This document shows positions 6,074-14,416 of a stretch of DNA of 23,724 bases, in pieces; position 1 is the stretch's first letter; every line of letters starts with the position of its first letter. The DNA is from a virus. Position numbers and translations under genes: made by a program. The notes beneath the pieces are model-generated. The model had not been told where the DNA came from. It saw only the letters and a program-made list of their open reading frames with translations, and did no database searches. The stretch spans positions 1 through 23,724 of IMG/VR virus record IMGVR_UViG_3300013006_000127; one strand, 5' to 3'.

Positions 6074-6946
6074 TTAGATGACGGCTGCGGCCTCCAGCGC
6101 CGCGGCGTGACGTCGCATCAGCGCCAGGCGCGATCGGCTGGATCCGTATTTCGCGACGACGTCGCGGAGCGTCATGACGCCGTCGATCGCGCCATTCTGC
6201 GTCGCTCGCTGCGCCGAGAAGGTCTTGCCCTGACCGTGAACGGCGGGAACGTCCGCCGCGGCCATGCCACGGCCGCGGGCGATGGCGGCAACGAAGTTCT
6301 GATTACTGTCGTCGACCGACTCCTGCAGCTCGGCGCGATCCTCATCGCTCAGCGGCGCATAAGGATGGCCCGCGATCTTATCGGGCGAGGATGCGATCAG
6401 CGTCGTCTTCATACCGATCTTGTCTTCGAAGCCCGAAACGTCGGTGTGGCCGCTGCGAACGCCGACCGAGCCGACCTCGGCCGAGGGCTCGGCATAGAAG
6501 GCGCTGGCCTGTGTGCCGGCCCAATAGGCGGCTGAGAAGGCAAAGGGTTTGGCGACCGCGACGACCGGCTTGAGCTGGCGCACGTCGAATATGGCATCGC
6601 CCATCTCCTGCATCCCGAAAACGAGACCGCCTGGGCTCGCGATCGGCATGACGATCGCGCCGACCTTGGGGTCGGCGCCAAACTCACGAAGGCGGTCGGC
6701 GAAGACATCGGAATAGGTGCCGGTGCCGCTGATGATGCCCTTGGGCGCGATCATCCCTTGGATCGGCATGATGACGGTCGCGCCATCACGGATCGGGTCG
6801 GCCTGCTTGGCCTCCTGCCGCAGGCCGCCCGCGAGCATCCGCAACGCCTCGGGCAGCATCGCTTCGAGCGTGCCGCGCTTGAGCATCGCGTCGAGAAAAG
6901 CAGGATGCATCGCCCAAAGGGCGGAGGAGGCGAGTAGATCACCCAT
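6074..6946 (-). CDS. S49-family prohead protease (SppA/ClpP fold)
   Basis: A 290-residue protein with the S49 signal-peptide-peptidase fold used by many phages as head maturation protease (lambda gpC type). Visible features: the oxyanion-type glycine motif SPGG (104-107), the nucleophile region AFSAAYWAG with Ser138, GSVGV (159-163), and Lys190 in SSPDKIAGHPY. The Ser-to-Lys spacing of 52 residues equals that of Bacillus SppA (S147/K199), supporting an active Ser-Lys dyad. It would remove the scaffolding part of the capsid protein in the prohead. No signal peptide. The start overlaps the portal gene end by 8 bases. Confidence 0.9.
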   Translation of the reverse strand: MGDLLASSALWAMHPAFLDAMLKRGTLEAMLPEALRMLAGGLRQEAKQADPIRDGATVIMPIQGMIAPKGIISGTGTYSDVFADRLREFGADPKVGAIVMPIASPGGLVFGMQEMGDAIFDVRQLKPVVAVAKPFAFSAAYWAGTQASAFYAEPSAEVGSVGVRSGHTDVSGFEDKIGMKTTLIASSPDKIAGHPYAPLSDEDRAELQESVDDSNQNFVAAIARGRGMAAADVPAVHGQGKTFSAQRATQNGAIDGVMTLRDVVAKYGSSRSRLALMRRHAAALEAAAVI

Positions 6947-8228
6947 TGGTCGTGCCCGTTCTGTCCTGTGGTGAGGTTTCCCCGCCGGTGAGCGTATCCC
7001 CGGCGTGGTTCGAATTGAGCGGTGTGCGTGGGTCTTTCGACCAATCGGTATTGAGCGGCTGCATATTGAACCAGCCGGTGCGGATGTCGTCGATCGACAA
7101 GATGCTGGACGTCCGTGCGAGCACGGCGTTGCGCCATTGCGTCGCGCTGTCGCCGCGCAAGATCGAATCCAGATTGAAGCGCACCTTCAGCGAACGGCGC
7201 TGGCTGGGCGTCATCAAGCGCTTTGGGATCGCCTGCTCGATCCGTCGACACCACGGGCGCAGCGCATGGCGAACGAACGCACGCGTTTCCTGCTCGTCGT
7301 TCTTCACGTCCGCGCCATCCTCGCCGTACATCGAGCGCGGGACACGCCAGTAGCGACCCATCTCGACAGTGCGCTGCTTGATCAGCTCCGCGAGCTGCGC
7401 GTCGACATTGGTCGAGGAGACCTGTGTGTACTTAAGCCCTTTTTCGAGGACGGGCGTCTGACCGCTACGCCATTCACGAACACCCTTTTTGAGGCGCTCG
7501 ACCGTCTCTTCGGTCTTGAACTCTTGCTCAGTCGATAGAATGCCGGATAGCCGCGCATTGTTCTGAAAGAAGCTGCGTCCCTGCATTTCGAGCGCGAGAG
7601 CGAAATCCATCGACCCTTTCGCCATCCGCCAGGGGCAGAGCGGGCGCAACGTCGCATCAGAAAGCCCTGTGAACCAAAAAAGCTCGCCCGGCCCAAGCTG
7701 GCGCGCAGGTGCGTTCCACGGTTGGTAGTTCACCGCCATGCCCCGCTCGCCCCACAGCGAAACAGTCCGCAGCGGATCAAGCAGCCACATCTGCATTTCG
7801 CCATCGGACCCGATAACCGGCTCGGCGAAGGCCTCGTTTCGAAGCGCCGCGGCGAAGGCCATGCTCGACCAAAATTCGGCGCTCGTCTGAAGAGGGTTAG
7901 GACCATAAGCAATCATGTCGGCGAAACTGTCTTCGACCGGGTTGCCCGCCATATCGGTGACATCGATGTCGACACTGCCGACCGCCTCCGCGATGATGCT
8001 CACGACGAAGTTGACCGCCGAGATCTTGGCGGCCTCCTGCGGCGTCGATACGCTTGTCGGGATCAGCGAGAAAGTTAGATCGGGATCACCCCAGAAGCGA
8101 CCGTCGACGATGCTGCCATCGGTGACGTTGGTCGGTGCCGACCGCGACGCGATCTGGATGCCGCGGGCGCTATTGAAGCGGTAATGGGCATCCTCCCGAT
8201 ATTTGTCGGGCGAGGTGTAACCGCTCAT
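6939..8228 (-). CDS. Portal protein (HK97 family)
   Basis: A 429-residue HK97-type portal protein, which forms the dodecameric ring at the capsid vertex through which DNA enters and leaves. Characteristic stretches are the helix VNFVVSIIAEAVGSVDIDV near residue 70, DSFADMIAYGPNPLQTSAEFWSSM (about 98-121), LLDPLRTVSLWGERG (about 149-163), a wing region with GPGELFWFTGLSD, and a long C-terminal part with YWRVPRSMYGEDGADVKNDEQETRAFV (about 291-317). Length is standard for the family. It begins 10 bases after TerL and overlaps the protease start, as is usual for the head operon. Confidence 0.93.
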   Translation of the reverse strand: MSGYTSPDKYREDAHYRFNSARGIQIASRSAPTNVTDGSIVDGRFWGDPDLTFSLIPTSVSTPQEAAKISAVNFVVSIIAEAVGSVDIDVTDMAGNPVEDSFADMIAYGPNPLQTSAEFWSSMAFAAALRNEAFAEPVIGSDGEMQMWLLDPLRTVSLWGERGMAVNYQPWNAPARQLGPGELFWFTGLSDATLRPLCPWRMAKGSMDFALALEMQGRSFFQNNARLSGILSTEQEFKTEETVERLKKGVREWRSGQTPVLEKGLKYTQVSSTNVDAQLAELIKQRTVEMGRYWRVPRSMYGEDGADVKNDEQETRAFVRHALRPWCRRIEQAIPKRLMTPSQRRSLKVRFNLDSILRGDSATQWRNAVLARTSSILSIDDIRTGWFNMQPLNTDWSKDPRTPLNSNHAGDTLTGGETSPQDRTGTTNG

Positions 8229-8238
8229 CTCGCCTCCA

Positions 8239-10026
8239 TCAGACCATGAGAATGCCGCGTTCCTCGTAGATCGAGGAGCCGGCGGCTTCCGGGTTTCGTT
8301 CCATCAGTTTGGTGGCGTTGAAACCCGCGACGAGCGGGTCGATCTTGGCCTTGCCCGCAGATTGCTTGGTGATCGCCACCGCATTTCCCTTTTGCTCGGC
8401 CTTCGCGTTCGAGACGCAGAAGGCCATCAGGCGCGTGCCGCCGTGTGCGGCAGTGCCGGCCTCCAGCTTTCGCTGGAAGGTGACGATCGCCGAATTCATG
8501 CTCATCGCGCCCTGGCTGATGCCGAGGATGTCGCCCTTGGCGCCGTCCGAGACTTCGAAGCCCGCCGCGATCAGCGCATCGAGCAGCGCACCGAGCGCGG
8601 CCGGATCGACGCCGATGCCCAACGTCTCGGGCAGCAGCCCGGCATCACGGACGCGAACGCAGATCGCGACCATGCCGGCGATGTCGGCATCGACCTCGCC
8701 CTCCGGACGGGCGAGAAACTCCTCTTCGCCGCCATCGTCGAGCAGGCGCTTGCTCACATTGGCCGAGACATCGGGATCGCCCCAGAAGGTCAAATCCTTG
8801 TCGGCCGCGAAATCCTGCAGCGCAGGAGCTATCTCCTTGCGAAGCTCCAGCACCTTGCGGTGCGCCCAGGCGTGAAACCAGTAGAGCCAGACCTTGGTGC
8901 GACGATCGCGGCCAAGCACACACAGGCCGCTCAGATCGTCCAGGCCGCCTCCGTCGATACCGATGACGACGACTTCGGCGCGGCGCAGCAGCTCGTCGAG
9001 ATCGCGCAGCGGCTCGAACGCCGCCGCCTCCCAGAAATCGGCGCCCGCCCAGCGGTCCCGCCTGAGGCGAAGACCGATCTCGACGTTCAGATGCTTGGCG
9101 AGGAAGACTTGCTTGCCTTCGCCCTCGCCACGAAGCTCCTTCTTCCACTCGCTTTCGAGCCATTCGCGATCGACCGAGCGGCCCATGTTCGGATTGGTGA
9201 CGTACCAATTGTCCGGATCGAGATAGGCCTGGCTTTCCAGCATCGCCTCGGGCCATTCGAAAAGCATGCCGATGCTGGACGGGTCGTCGATCTTGCCGTC
9301 GCGAACGTCGCGGAAATAATCGAGCTTCGATTTGAAGATCCCCGCAGGCGGCTCGTCGCTATGCGTGGTCAGATAGATGATGAAGCCCTCGGGTCGCGAG
9401 ATCGCGCCGCCAGTGGCTTCCCGAAACATCGAACCCGCGTTGGGCCGCTTCCCGAAAATCCATAGCTCGTCGATCAGGACGAAGCCGGCCTTCGTGCCCG
9501 ACACGGTATCGGTGTCAGCGGCGACGACTTTCAGCTCCGCCTCGGTCACGCGATGCTTGATCGTGCGGACATGGTCCATGACGTGCAGCAGCTCGACCAG
9601 CTCGGGATCGGCCCTGACCATGGCAGAGGCGGGGTTGTAGCTGTTGTTCGCGACCTCCTTCGTGGGCGCGAGGATCAACAGTTCGTTCTGGTGTCGCCAG
9701 TTGCGGATCAGCGCGGTGACCATGATGCCCGCGGCGAGCGTCGATTTGATGTTCTTCTTGCTGATCAGCAGCAGAAATTCGCGGATCAGACGGCGCGCGC
9801 GCCGGGCATCGTAGGCACCGAAGATCGCGAGCACAAAATCGAAGACGTAGGGCTCGCATGCCTCGCCGAACGTCGGCTGGCCGGGCACGTCGACGATGCG
9901 CAGCGACTTGAAGACGGCGAGTGCGGCCTCGGCCTCGTCCGGAAACAGTGGATCGAACGGGATCAGCGAGCGGCGCTCGACGATCCGCTCTTCCCAATCC
10001 GGGCAGGCGGTCGACCAGGTCGGCAC
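8239..10026 (-). CDS. Terminase large subunit
   Basis: A 595-residue ATPase-nuclease motor that packages DNA. The N-terminal ATPase has a Walker A-like segment SKKNIKST (89-96), as in HK97-type TerL where the loop is degenerate, and a Walker B FVLIDELW (182-189) with the catalytic Glu187. The RNase H-like nuclease starts near [16 protein letters not shown] (352-367), with Asp358 and Asp363/364 as likely metal ligands. A GTG at 10026 is taken as the start because an in-frame TGA lies two codons upstream and no better start follows nearby. The gene begins 8 bases after TerS. Confidence 0.93.
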   Translation of the reverse strand: MPTWSTACPDWEERIVERRSLIPFDPLFPDEAEAALAVFKSLRIVDVPGQPTFGEACEPYVFDFVLAIFGAYDARRARRLIREFLLLISKKNIKSTLAAGIMVTALIRNWRHQNELLILAPTKEVANNSYNPASAMVRADPELVELLHVMDHVRTIKHRVTEAELKVVAADTDTVSGTKAGFVLIDELWIFGKRPNAGSMFREATGGAISRPEGFIIYLTTHSDEPPAGIFKSKLDYFRDVRDGKIDDPSSIGMLFEWPEAMLESQAYLDPDNWYVTNPNMGRSVDREWLESEWKKELRGEGEGKQVFLAKHLNVEIGLRLRRDRWAGADFWEAAAFEPLRDLDELLRRAEVVVIGIDGGGLDDLSGLCVLGRDRRTKVWLYWFHAWAHRKVLELRKEIAPALQDFAADKDLTFWGDPDVSANVSKRLLDDGGEEEFLARPEGEVDADIAGMVAICVRVRDAGLLPETLGIGVDPAALGALLDALIAAGFEVSDGAKGDILGISQGAMSMNSAIVTFQRKLEAGTAAHGGTRLMAFCVSNAKAEQKGNAVAITKQSAGKAKIDPLVAGFNATKLMERNPEAAGSSIYEERGILMV

Positions 10027-10034
10027 GGATCAGG

Positions 10035-10511
10035 TCAGTTGAACAGCGGCGCCGGCGGCGGGGCGAACTTGCCCTTTACCTCGGCGGCGGCGATCTTGCG
10101 CTCCTCTTTCTTGCCGATCCGCTGCGCCTTCGGCTTGGCCTCCGCGCGGCTGGCGATGCGATCGGATAGCTGGCGAAGCGCACCCTTCTCGACGCGCTTG
10201 TGCAATTCCTTGTCGGCGGCGACGCTGCCGGCCTCGGCCGCCTTGTTGAGACGGTTCAGCTGCGTCGCCTCCAGCCGAAGCCGGGCGGTGCGCCACTTCT
10301 CGACCTCGGCAAAATAATGCTTTCGCAGGGTGGGCACTGAGATGCCGATCGACTTGGCGGCGGCCTTCACGTCATGGCCGGCTGCGAACATCAGATTGAT
10401 TTTATTGGAGTTTTCTTGGCTCCAGCAATGTTCGGGGCGACCGGGGCCGTCACGGGTCTCGCGCAGGGGCTCGCCGAACAGGTCGATCCGTCCGGAAATT
10501 CCGTCTGCCAC
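10035..10511 (-). CDS. Terminase small subunit
   Basis: A 158-residue protein that should recognise the packaging site and regulate TerL. Residues about 33-66 (SNKINLMFAAGHDVKAAAKS then IGISVPTLRKHYFAE) form a helix-turn-helix of the type used in TerS N-terminal domains. The middle is helical (WRTARLRLEATQLNRLNK) and would oligomerise. The C-terminus is basic and ends in a proline patch (APPPAPLFN), probably the TerL contact. A longer reading frame opens upstream, but the GTG at 10511 has a good ribosome-binding site (GGAG, 12 bases before). Identification combines the HTH and its place between HNH and TerL. Confidence 0.82.
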   Translation of the reverse strand: MADGISGRIDLFGEPLRETRDGPGRPEHCWSQENSNKINLMFAAGHDVKAAAKSIGISVPTLRKHYFAEVEKWRTARLRLEATQLNRLNKAAEAGSVAADKELHKRVEKGALRQLSDRIASRAEAKPKAQRIGKKEERKIAAAEVKGKFAPPPAPLFN

Positions 10512-10582
10512 GAAAAAAATCTCCAAATGCCATAGGCGCGGGTGTTGGAGCCCGGCGCCCGCGAACTTTTCACCCCCCCCGC

Positions 10583-10936
10583 CTATCGGGCGCCGCGCTC
10601 CTGCCGCTGCTTCCAGCCGTCGTGACAAGCCTTGCAGAGCAACCAGAGGTTGGTTGGGTCGAAGAACAGCGCCTCGTTGCCACGATGCGGCTCGCGGTGA
10701 TCGACGACCGCCTCACCCTTGCGCCCGCAGACCCGTCCGCATCCCTCACGCTGGCAGGTGTAGTGATCGCGCCGGCGCACCATCGATCGAAGCTCGCGCC
10801 ACCGCGCCGAATTGTACCACTCTCGCCAAGGAAGCGACGATCGCAGTTGATCGCGCTGCCGTTCGCCCTCGGGCATGTAAGCCACCGATGGGCGCAGGGT
10901 GCCGATCGATGGCTTCAGCGTCGTCAGTCGAGCCAT
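10583..10936 (-). CDS. HNH endonuclease, packaging-associated
   Basis: A 117-residue HNH nuclease. The core is AVVDHREPH (77-84), with His80 as general base, then NLWLLCKACHDGW (96-108). Four zinc cysteines, C61, C66, C101 and C104, are in place, and H105 completes the fold. In HK97-like phages an HNH protein beside the terminase stimulates cos cleavage by TerL and is needed for morphogenesis, and the gene lies directly before TerS here. A weak GGTGG precedes the ATG, and a perfect 14-bp hairpin ends 14 bases upstream. Start coordinate is well supported. Confidence 0.9.
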   Translation of the reverse strand: MARLTTLKPSIGTLRPSVAYMPEGERQRDQLRSSLPWREWYNSARWRELRSMVRRRDHYTCQREGCGRVCGRKGEAVVDHREPHRGNEALFFDPTNLWLLCKACHDGWKQRQERGAR

Positions 10937-10950
10937 GGGCCACCGAAAGC

Positions 10951-11003
10951 GCGACGCTCCATCGACGGGATCAGCGGGGGAGCCGGCACCGATGGAGCGT
11001 CGC
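10951..11003 (-). repeat. Perfect 14-bp inverted repeat upstream of HNH
   Basis: GCGACGCTCCATCG (10951-10964) is the exact inverse of CGATGGAGCGTCGC (10990-11003), with a 25-base loop. It has no T-run on either side, so it is not a normal terminator. It lies between the DUF6362-like and HNH genes, just before the HNH ribosome-binding site. It could be a translation-control hairpin or part of a cos/packaging site. Confidence 0.8.
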
Positions 11004-11072
11004 TAGTCTAGGAGAGTTCCGGTGCGTCGCCATAGCTTCGCCCCAGCCTGACAAGAAATACGCCCTACAGAC

Positions 11073-11135
11073 CCCTAAAACGAACACCCTAAATTTGATC
11101 GCATGCGAATTTTAGGGCTAGACATACCTTTAGGG
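11073..11135. promoter_or_regulatory. Four CCCTAAA/TTTAGGG boxes around a palindrome
   Basis: CCCTAAA occurs at 11073-11079 and 11087-11093, and TTTAGGG at 11111-11117 and 11129-11135. The palindrome TCGCATGCGA (11099-11108) sits between the inner pair. The block is AT-rich compared with its surroundings and lies in the only gap between the replication and packaging genes. This suggests a regulator-binding site (late promoter) or a cos region. No convincing -35/-10 pair could be fixed, so the promoter itself is not called. Confidence 0.55.
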
Positions 11136-11142
11136 TCTAAGA

Positions 11143-11679
11143 TCAATTGCTTACGGGCGACGCTCGCACAATGAGCGCGCGCACGATGCGGTCGATCGCC
11201 CGCCCATAGGTTACGCGCAGAACGTCCTTCGATTGCGCCGATCGCATCGTCCGCTGGATATCGCCCCACAGCACGCGCGAGCCCTGCTGGCCCTTCCACT
11301 GGCACACGGTATGGACGAGCTTTCGCATCTGACCTCTCGGCGGCAGCAGCTCCACCCAAGCGAGCGCTTCGTTCATTCGATCGACCTCGGCATTGTCGAG
11401 TGCGCCGCGCTGCTTCGCCATGTCGTCGATCACGTCGGCGAGCAGCTTGGCGTAGGAGGCCGGCTCGGCATCGGTCTGCCGGGTTACGTCGGCATGGCCC
11501 TGCCCGAGATGCCAGGGAGCATCGCCCGCGAAAGGCGAGTGTCCCGACCGAACATGCCGATCGAGGAAGCCCACCGCTTCGATCAGCCGCTCCTCGACGA
11601 GATCTGCCGTCCACCCGACCAAGCCAGAGCCCTGCTTGTCTTCTACTCCCACCACTACCCCCAACATATTGAATTCCAT
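11143..11679 (-). CDS. DUF6362-like protein, possible late regulator
   Basis: A 178-residue protein. The segment WTADLVEERLIEAVGFL (23-39) near the start and RMNEALAWVELLPPRGQMRK (101-120) followed by a helical end (DVLRVTYGRAIDRIVRALI, 152-170) resemble the DUF6362 proteins of alphaproteobacterial prophages. Those proteins have a C-terminal helix-turn-helix reminiscent of sigma-factor region 4. A role in transcription is inference from this similarity and from the place just before the packaging and head genes. It has a purine-rich GAGAGA ribosome-binding site, and one iteron-like repeat lies just upstream (11692-11703). The closest alternative is simply an uncharacterised phage protein. Confidence 0.65.
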   Translation of the reverse strand: MEFNMLGVVVGVEDKQGSGLVGWTADLVEERLIEAVGFLDRHVRSGHSPFAGDAPWHLGQGHADVTRQTDAEPASYAKLLADVIDDMAKQRGALDNAEVDRMNEALAWVELLPPRGQMRKLVHTVCQWKGQQGSRVLWGDIQRTMRSAQSKDVLRVTYGRAIDRIVRALIVRASPVSN

Positions 11680-11691
11680 TCTCTCTCATGA

Positions 11692-11987
11692 TGACGGCGG
11701 GTTAGGTGATGGCCGCCGCGCATGCCTGCGCTCGCCCATCTGAGCGCTTCCATTTGGGTTAAACCCGCCGTTCCGCCGTCAATCCGCCGTCATCCCTGCA
11801 ATTCCAATCACTTAGCGCCGCCGCAAACCGCCGTCGCACCCGCCGTCATCGTGCCGAAAAGCCGCCGTCGCGCGCCCTTTCCGGCTCCGAGAGGAGACCT
11901 CGCCGTACCCGCCGTCATCCCCGAACCCGCCGTCAAAGCGGCTGCTACGGCGGGTTGACGGCGGGTTGAGAAACCGATCCGCCGTCG
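11692..11987. repeat. Iteron-like array, candidate replication origin
   Basis: This non-coding stretch of about 330 bases (11680-12009) holds about twelve copies of a site close to AACCCGCCGTCA. Rightward copies start at 11762, 11771, 11782, 11826, 11838, 11860, 11907, 11924 and about 11977. Inverted copies are at 11692-11703, 11946-11956 and 11956-11967. The shared core is CCGCCGTC. Several start-to-start distances are near one or more helical turns (11, 44, 12, 22). Copies 11924-11935 and 11956-11967 form an exact 12-bp inverted pair. It lies immediately after the SF3 helicase gene. P4-type helicases bind iterons at their origin, which supports an origin; a regulatory array is the alternative. 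Confidence 0.75.
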
Positions 11988-12009
11988 CGTCCGCATCAAC
12001 ATCTTGTGG

Positions 12010-13662
12010 TCAGTCTGGGAGTTCATCGCGCGCGCTCCCGCCTGAAAAAGTCGAGGGCTCCGCCCGACCAACCACCCCACCATCAGATTGGGCCGGGGCG
12101 GCGGCAGACGGCGGCGCGGCAGGCGCGGGGGCCGCGTCACGCCCGCGCTCCTCGATCGTCTTGAGCCGGATGCCCATGCGATGGCGCTTGCCCACGCGAT
12201 CCTTCTTCTCGCCGTGCTGCTTGTCGCGCAGCCACCGGCCGAGCTTGGCGGGTGTCGGGATCGGGTCGATCTCGGCTCCCTCGCAATAGACCTTGAAGCT
12301 GGCGTGCAGCTCGCCGGAAGGCGTCATGGCGGTGGGGTCGCTGGTATCGCAGCAATCCATATACCATTCGCCCATCGGGCTCGCCGAGGCGCGATATTGC
12401 AGGCTGAATTCGGTCGCCGTCGTCGAGATCGGCAGGCGCCTGGTCTCCAGCCACTTCAGCGTGCCGGCGATCATCCAGTTCAGAATGCCGCTGCCCTCGT
12501 CGTCCACGAAATGAGCGACCAGCTCCTCGAACGGCTGCGAAGCCGCACCGCCCTTGTCGAACTGATAGCTCCACGGGATCGGCACGACGCGCCGCCAGAA
12601 GCCGTCGTCGTCGCTGGGCACGGCCGGAAGCTGGTTGACTTCGACGATGAGCTTCCACCGCGCCTTATATTCGATCTCGGTCTTGTTCATCGGCCGGCAG
12701 GTGATCGTGCTGCCCGTCACCTGCTTCAGCCGCCCACCATTCCACGTCGATCGCGCCGGGGGCTCGTCGCAGATGACGAGCCGGATATCGCCCTGCAGGC
12801 GCGCCAGGTCGCTCGAATGCTCGCTGCCCGATTTTTGCGTTCCCGATTGGAGGAAGGTTTCCACCTGGGCGTGACGATAATAGTCGCCGAAGAGCTTGCT
12901 GATCGTGTCGTCGGTCAGCGATTTGCCGTCGCCGCCGCGCCCCTGGAACGTCACCCATTTCTGTTCGCTGGTGAGGGCGGTCAGGCAATAGCCGTACCAG
13001 CATTGCAGCAGCTCGCGCTGGTCGGCGGCCGGCTGCACCAGCACCATGCGCGCTTCCCAATCCGGGCACTTCGCCTCGGGATCGTAGACCACGTTGGCGA
13101 TCTGCATGATCCGATCGGTCGGGTCGTGCGGCGCAAAGCGCCGCTCCCACCCACCACCCTCGACGAAATGGAAGCGGAGCGTGCCGTTGAGGGCGTTGAA
13201 GGCCAGAGGATCGCGGTCGAAATCCTCCAGCCGGGCCGAGAGCGGCGTCTTGGCCTGGCTGAGCATACCCGCCGTCATGCTGGCATTGCCGCTCTTCACC
13301 GCATGTTTGCGGAGCGCGACGGCGCGATCCTTGACGACGCCGATCGGCAGCGCCTTCCCGAACTCCTCTTCCGGAATCCACTCGGTCTTGCCGTCGTCAT
13401 AGCGATCGACAACCGATTCCAGCGCCAGCGCCTCGGCATCGATATGGTGGGCGACATCGTGCGCCAGCCGGATCGCCATCCGCTCGCCGTCGCGTGACGA
13501 CCAGCGGCGGCCATCATAGCCCACCCAGCCCACCTCCTCGACCCACAGCAGCAGGCCCTTCGCCAGCTTGTCCAGCCGCTTGGCATTGCCCAGGTCGTTC
13601 GTGTCGAACCACGCCATCGCGCGCGGGTCCTCGACCGGCATCGGGATCATCGCGCCAGTCAT
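12010..13662 (-). CDS. D5/P4-type SF3 replicative helicase
   Basis: A 550-residue protein of the phage/plasmid primase-helicase family (P4 family, D5-N domain). The D5-type region covers about residues 100-230. The SF3 helicase follows, with Walker A GRGGDGKS (241-248), Walker B RLVICDE (294-300) and a motif C-like LIVEVNQLPAV (338-348) with Asn343. WRRVVPIPW (356-364) is the usual arginine-rich following motif. The last about 45 residues are Ala-Pro-rich. It should unwind phage DNA at the origin. No primase motif is visible here; the CHC2/Toprim primase is a separate gene. It overlaps the GapR-like gene by 4 bases. Confidence 0.92.
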   Translation of the reverse strand: MTGAMIPMPVEDPRAMAWFDTNDLGNAKRLDKLAKGLLLWVEEVGWVGYDGRRWSSRDGERMAIRLAHDVAHHIDAEALALESVVDRYDDGKTEWIPEEEFGKALPIGVVKDRAVALRKHAVKSGNASMTAGMLSQAKTPLSARLEDFDRDPLAFNALNGTLRFHFVEGGGWERRFAPHDPTDRIMQIANVVYDPEAKCPDWEARMVLVQPAADQRELLQCWYGYCLTALTSEQKWVTFQGRGGDGKSLTDDTISKLFGDYYRHAQVETFLQSGTQKSGSEHSSDLARLQGDIRLVICDEPPARSTWNGGRLKQVTGSTITCRPMNKTEIEYKARWKLIVEVNQLPAVPSDDDGFWRRVVPIPWSYQFDKGGAASQPFEELVAHFVDDEGSGILNWMIAGTLKWLETRRLPISTTATEFSLQYRASASPMGEWYMDCCDTSDPTAMTPSGELHASFKVYCEGAEIDPIPTPAKLGRWLRDKQHGEKKDRVGKRHRMGIRLKTIEERGRDAAPAPAAPPSAAAPAQSDGGVVGRAEPSTFSGGSARDELPD

Positions 13663-14096
13663 GACCCGCTCTCCCGCGCGAGCCGGGCCATCTCGGCCAG
13701 CGCCATATGCCCCTTGCGGGCCTCCGTCGCCTTGGTCAGCTTCGCCGCCGCCACCTCGGGGGGGGCGATCGTCACCTCGAACACGCCCTGATCGTTGCGC
13801 TTGAAGTCCAGCGTCCCACCCGCCGCCGCGCCGGTACCGGAAGCCTGCTCATAGGTTTCCAGTAGCGCGTCGCCGGTCATCACCTCGTCGGGCGTCAGGC
13901 GCGCGCGCTCCGAAACCTTGTTCAACGTCTTCTGATCGAAGCCGTCGTCGCGCATTTCCTTGTTCAGCTCGCGCAGATCCGCGTTGATCGCCTCCCGATC
14001 ATCTTCGAGGGCGTGGCGCCGTTTGATATAGGCTTTGAGGCGATCGGCAGCGGCCATGTCGCTGCCGGGATCTGCCCGCTTTTCCGGTTCGGGCAT
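13659..14096 (-). CDS. GapR-like (DUF2312) nucleoid protein
   Basis: A 145-residue protein whose residues about 14-66 match the GapR/DUF2312 pattern: an amphipathic helix DRLKAYIKRRHALEDDREAI, then NADLRELNKEMRDDGFDQKT with LNKVSERAR. The phrase GFDxKTLxK is typical. GapR of Caulobacter clamps overtwisted DNA ahead of replication and transcription machines and stimulates topoisomerases. The usual GapR is about 90 residues; this one has an extra C-terminal part of about 60 residues (FKRNDQGVFEVTI and an Ala-rich helix) of unknown use. The ATG at 14096 (TGATG overlap) is preferred to an earlier start because the upstream extension lies inside the neighbouring gene. The place between primase and helicase supports a replication role. 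Confidence 0.85.
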   Translation of the reverse strand: MPEPEKRADPGSDMAAADRLKAYIKRRHALEDDREAINADLRELNKEMRDDGFDQKTLNKVSERARLTPDEVMTGDALLETYEQASGTGAAAGGTLDFKRNDQGVFEVTIAPPEVAAAKLTKATEARKGHMALAEMARLARESGS

Positions 14097-14416
14097 CAGG
14101 CGTCTTTCGCCTCCAATTCGGCAAGCAGCTTCGCGAGATCGGTCCGGTCGCCAATCAGGGAAAGCGTGAGCGGGCGAATGGCGGTGAGCCACAATCCGTC
14201 GATCGCTTCAGCCGTCGTGGCGCCATCGGACAGGGCGCGCAGCGTCCCGGCCGCGACTGCCATCGCCGAGGACGCACCTGCGATGGCGCACAGGGCGCAG
14301 CCATTGGTCGTCAATTGCAGCGCGAAGTTGCGATGAATCGCGTCCTCGACATCATCCGCGCATTTCATGGCGAGATCGTTCCCGATCACAGCGCGATCGC
14401 TGAGGCCAAAGCTCAC
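14096..14416 (-). CDS. Small protein in replication operon, unknown
   Basis: A 106-residue protein starting VSFGLSDRAVIGNDLAMKCA from a GTG. The GTG is preferred because it has a GGAGG site 7 bases upstream and overlaps the previous stop by 4 bases (GTGA). The protein is helical and fairly hydrophobic in the middle (CALCAIAGASSAMAVAAGTLRAL, about 40-62), but no clear membrane helix is called because it is broken by Gly/Ser. No family recognised. Three cysteines (C19, C40, C43) are present. Its last base is shared with the GapR start, so the two are probably translated together. Confidence 0.7.
   Translation of the reverse strand: MSFGLSDRAVIGNDLAMKCADDVEDAIHRNFALQLTTNGCALCAIAGASSAMAVAAGTLRALSDGATTAEAIDGLWLTAIRPLTLSLIGDRTDLAKLLAELEAKDA

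Noticed and set aside
11722-11958. Small open frame over the repeat array
   Set aside because: Its translation is Pro-Ala-rich because of the repeated CCGCCGTC units; the repeats occur in both orientations and run beyond the frame, so the DNA repeat is the real signal.
11692-11987. CRISPR array
   Set aside because: Repeats are only about 12 bp, occur in both orientations and have irregular spacing; no cas gene is near.
12088-13497. Long rightward open frame (469 codons) opposite the helicase gene
   Set aside because: The helicase on the minus strand has clear Walker motifs; the opposite frame has none and only exists because of high GC at third positions.
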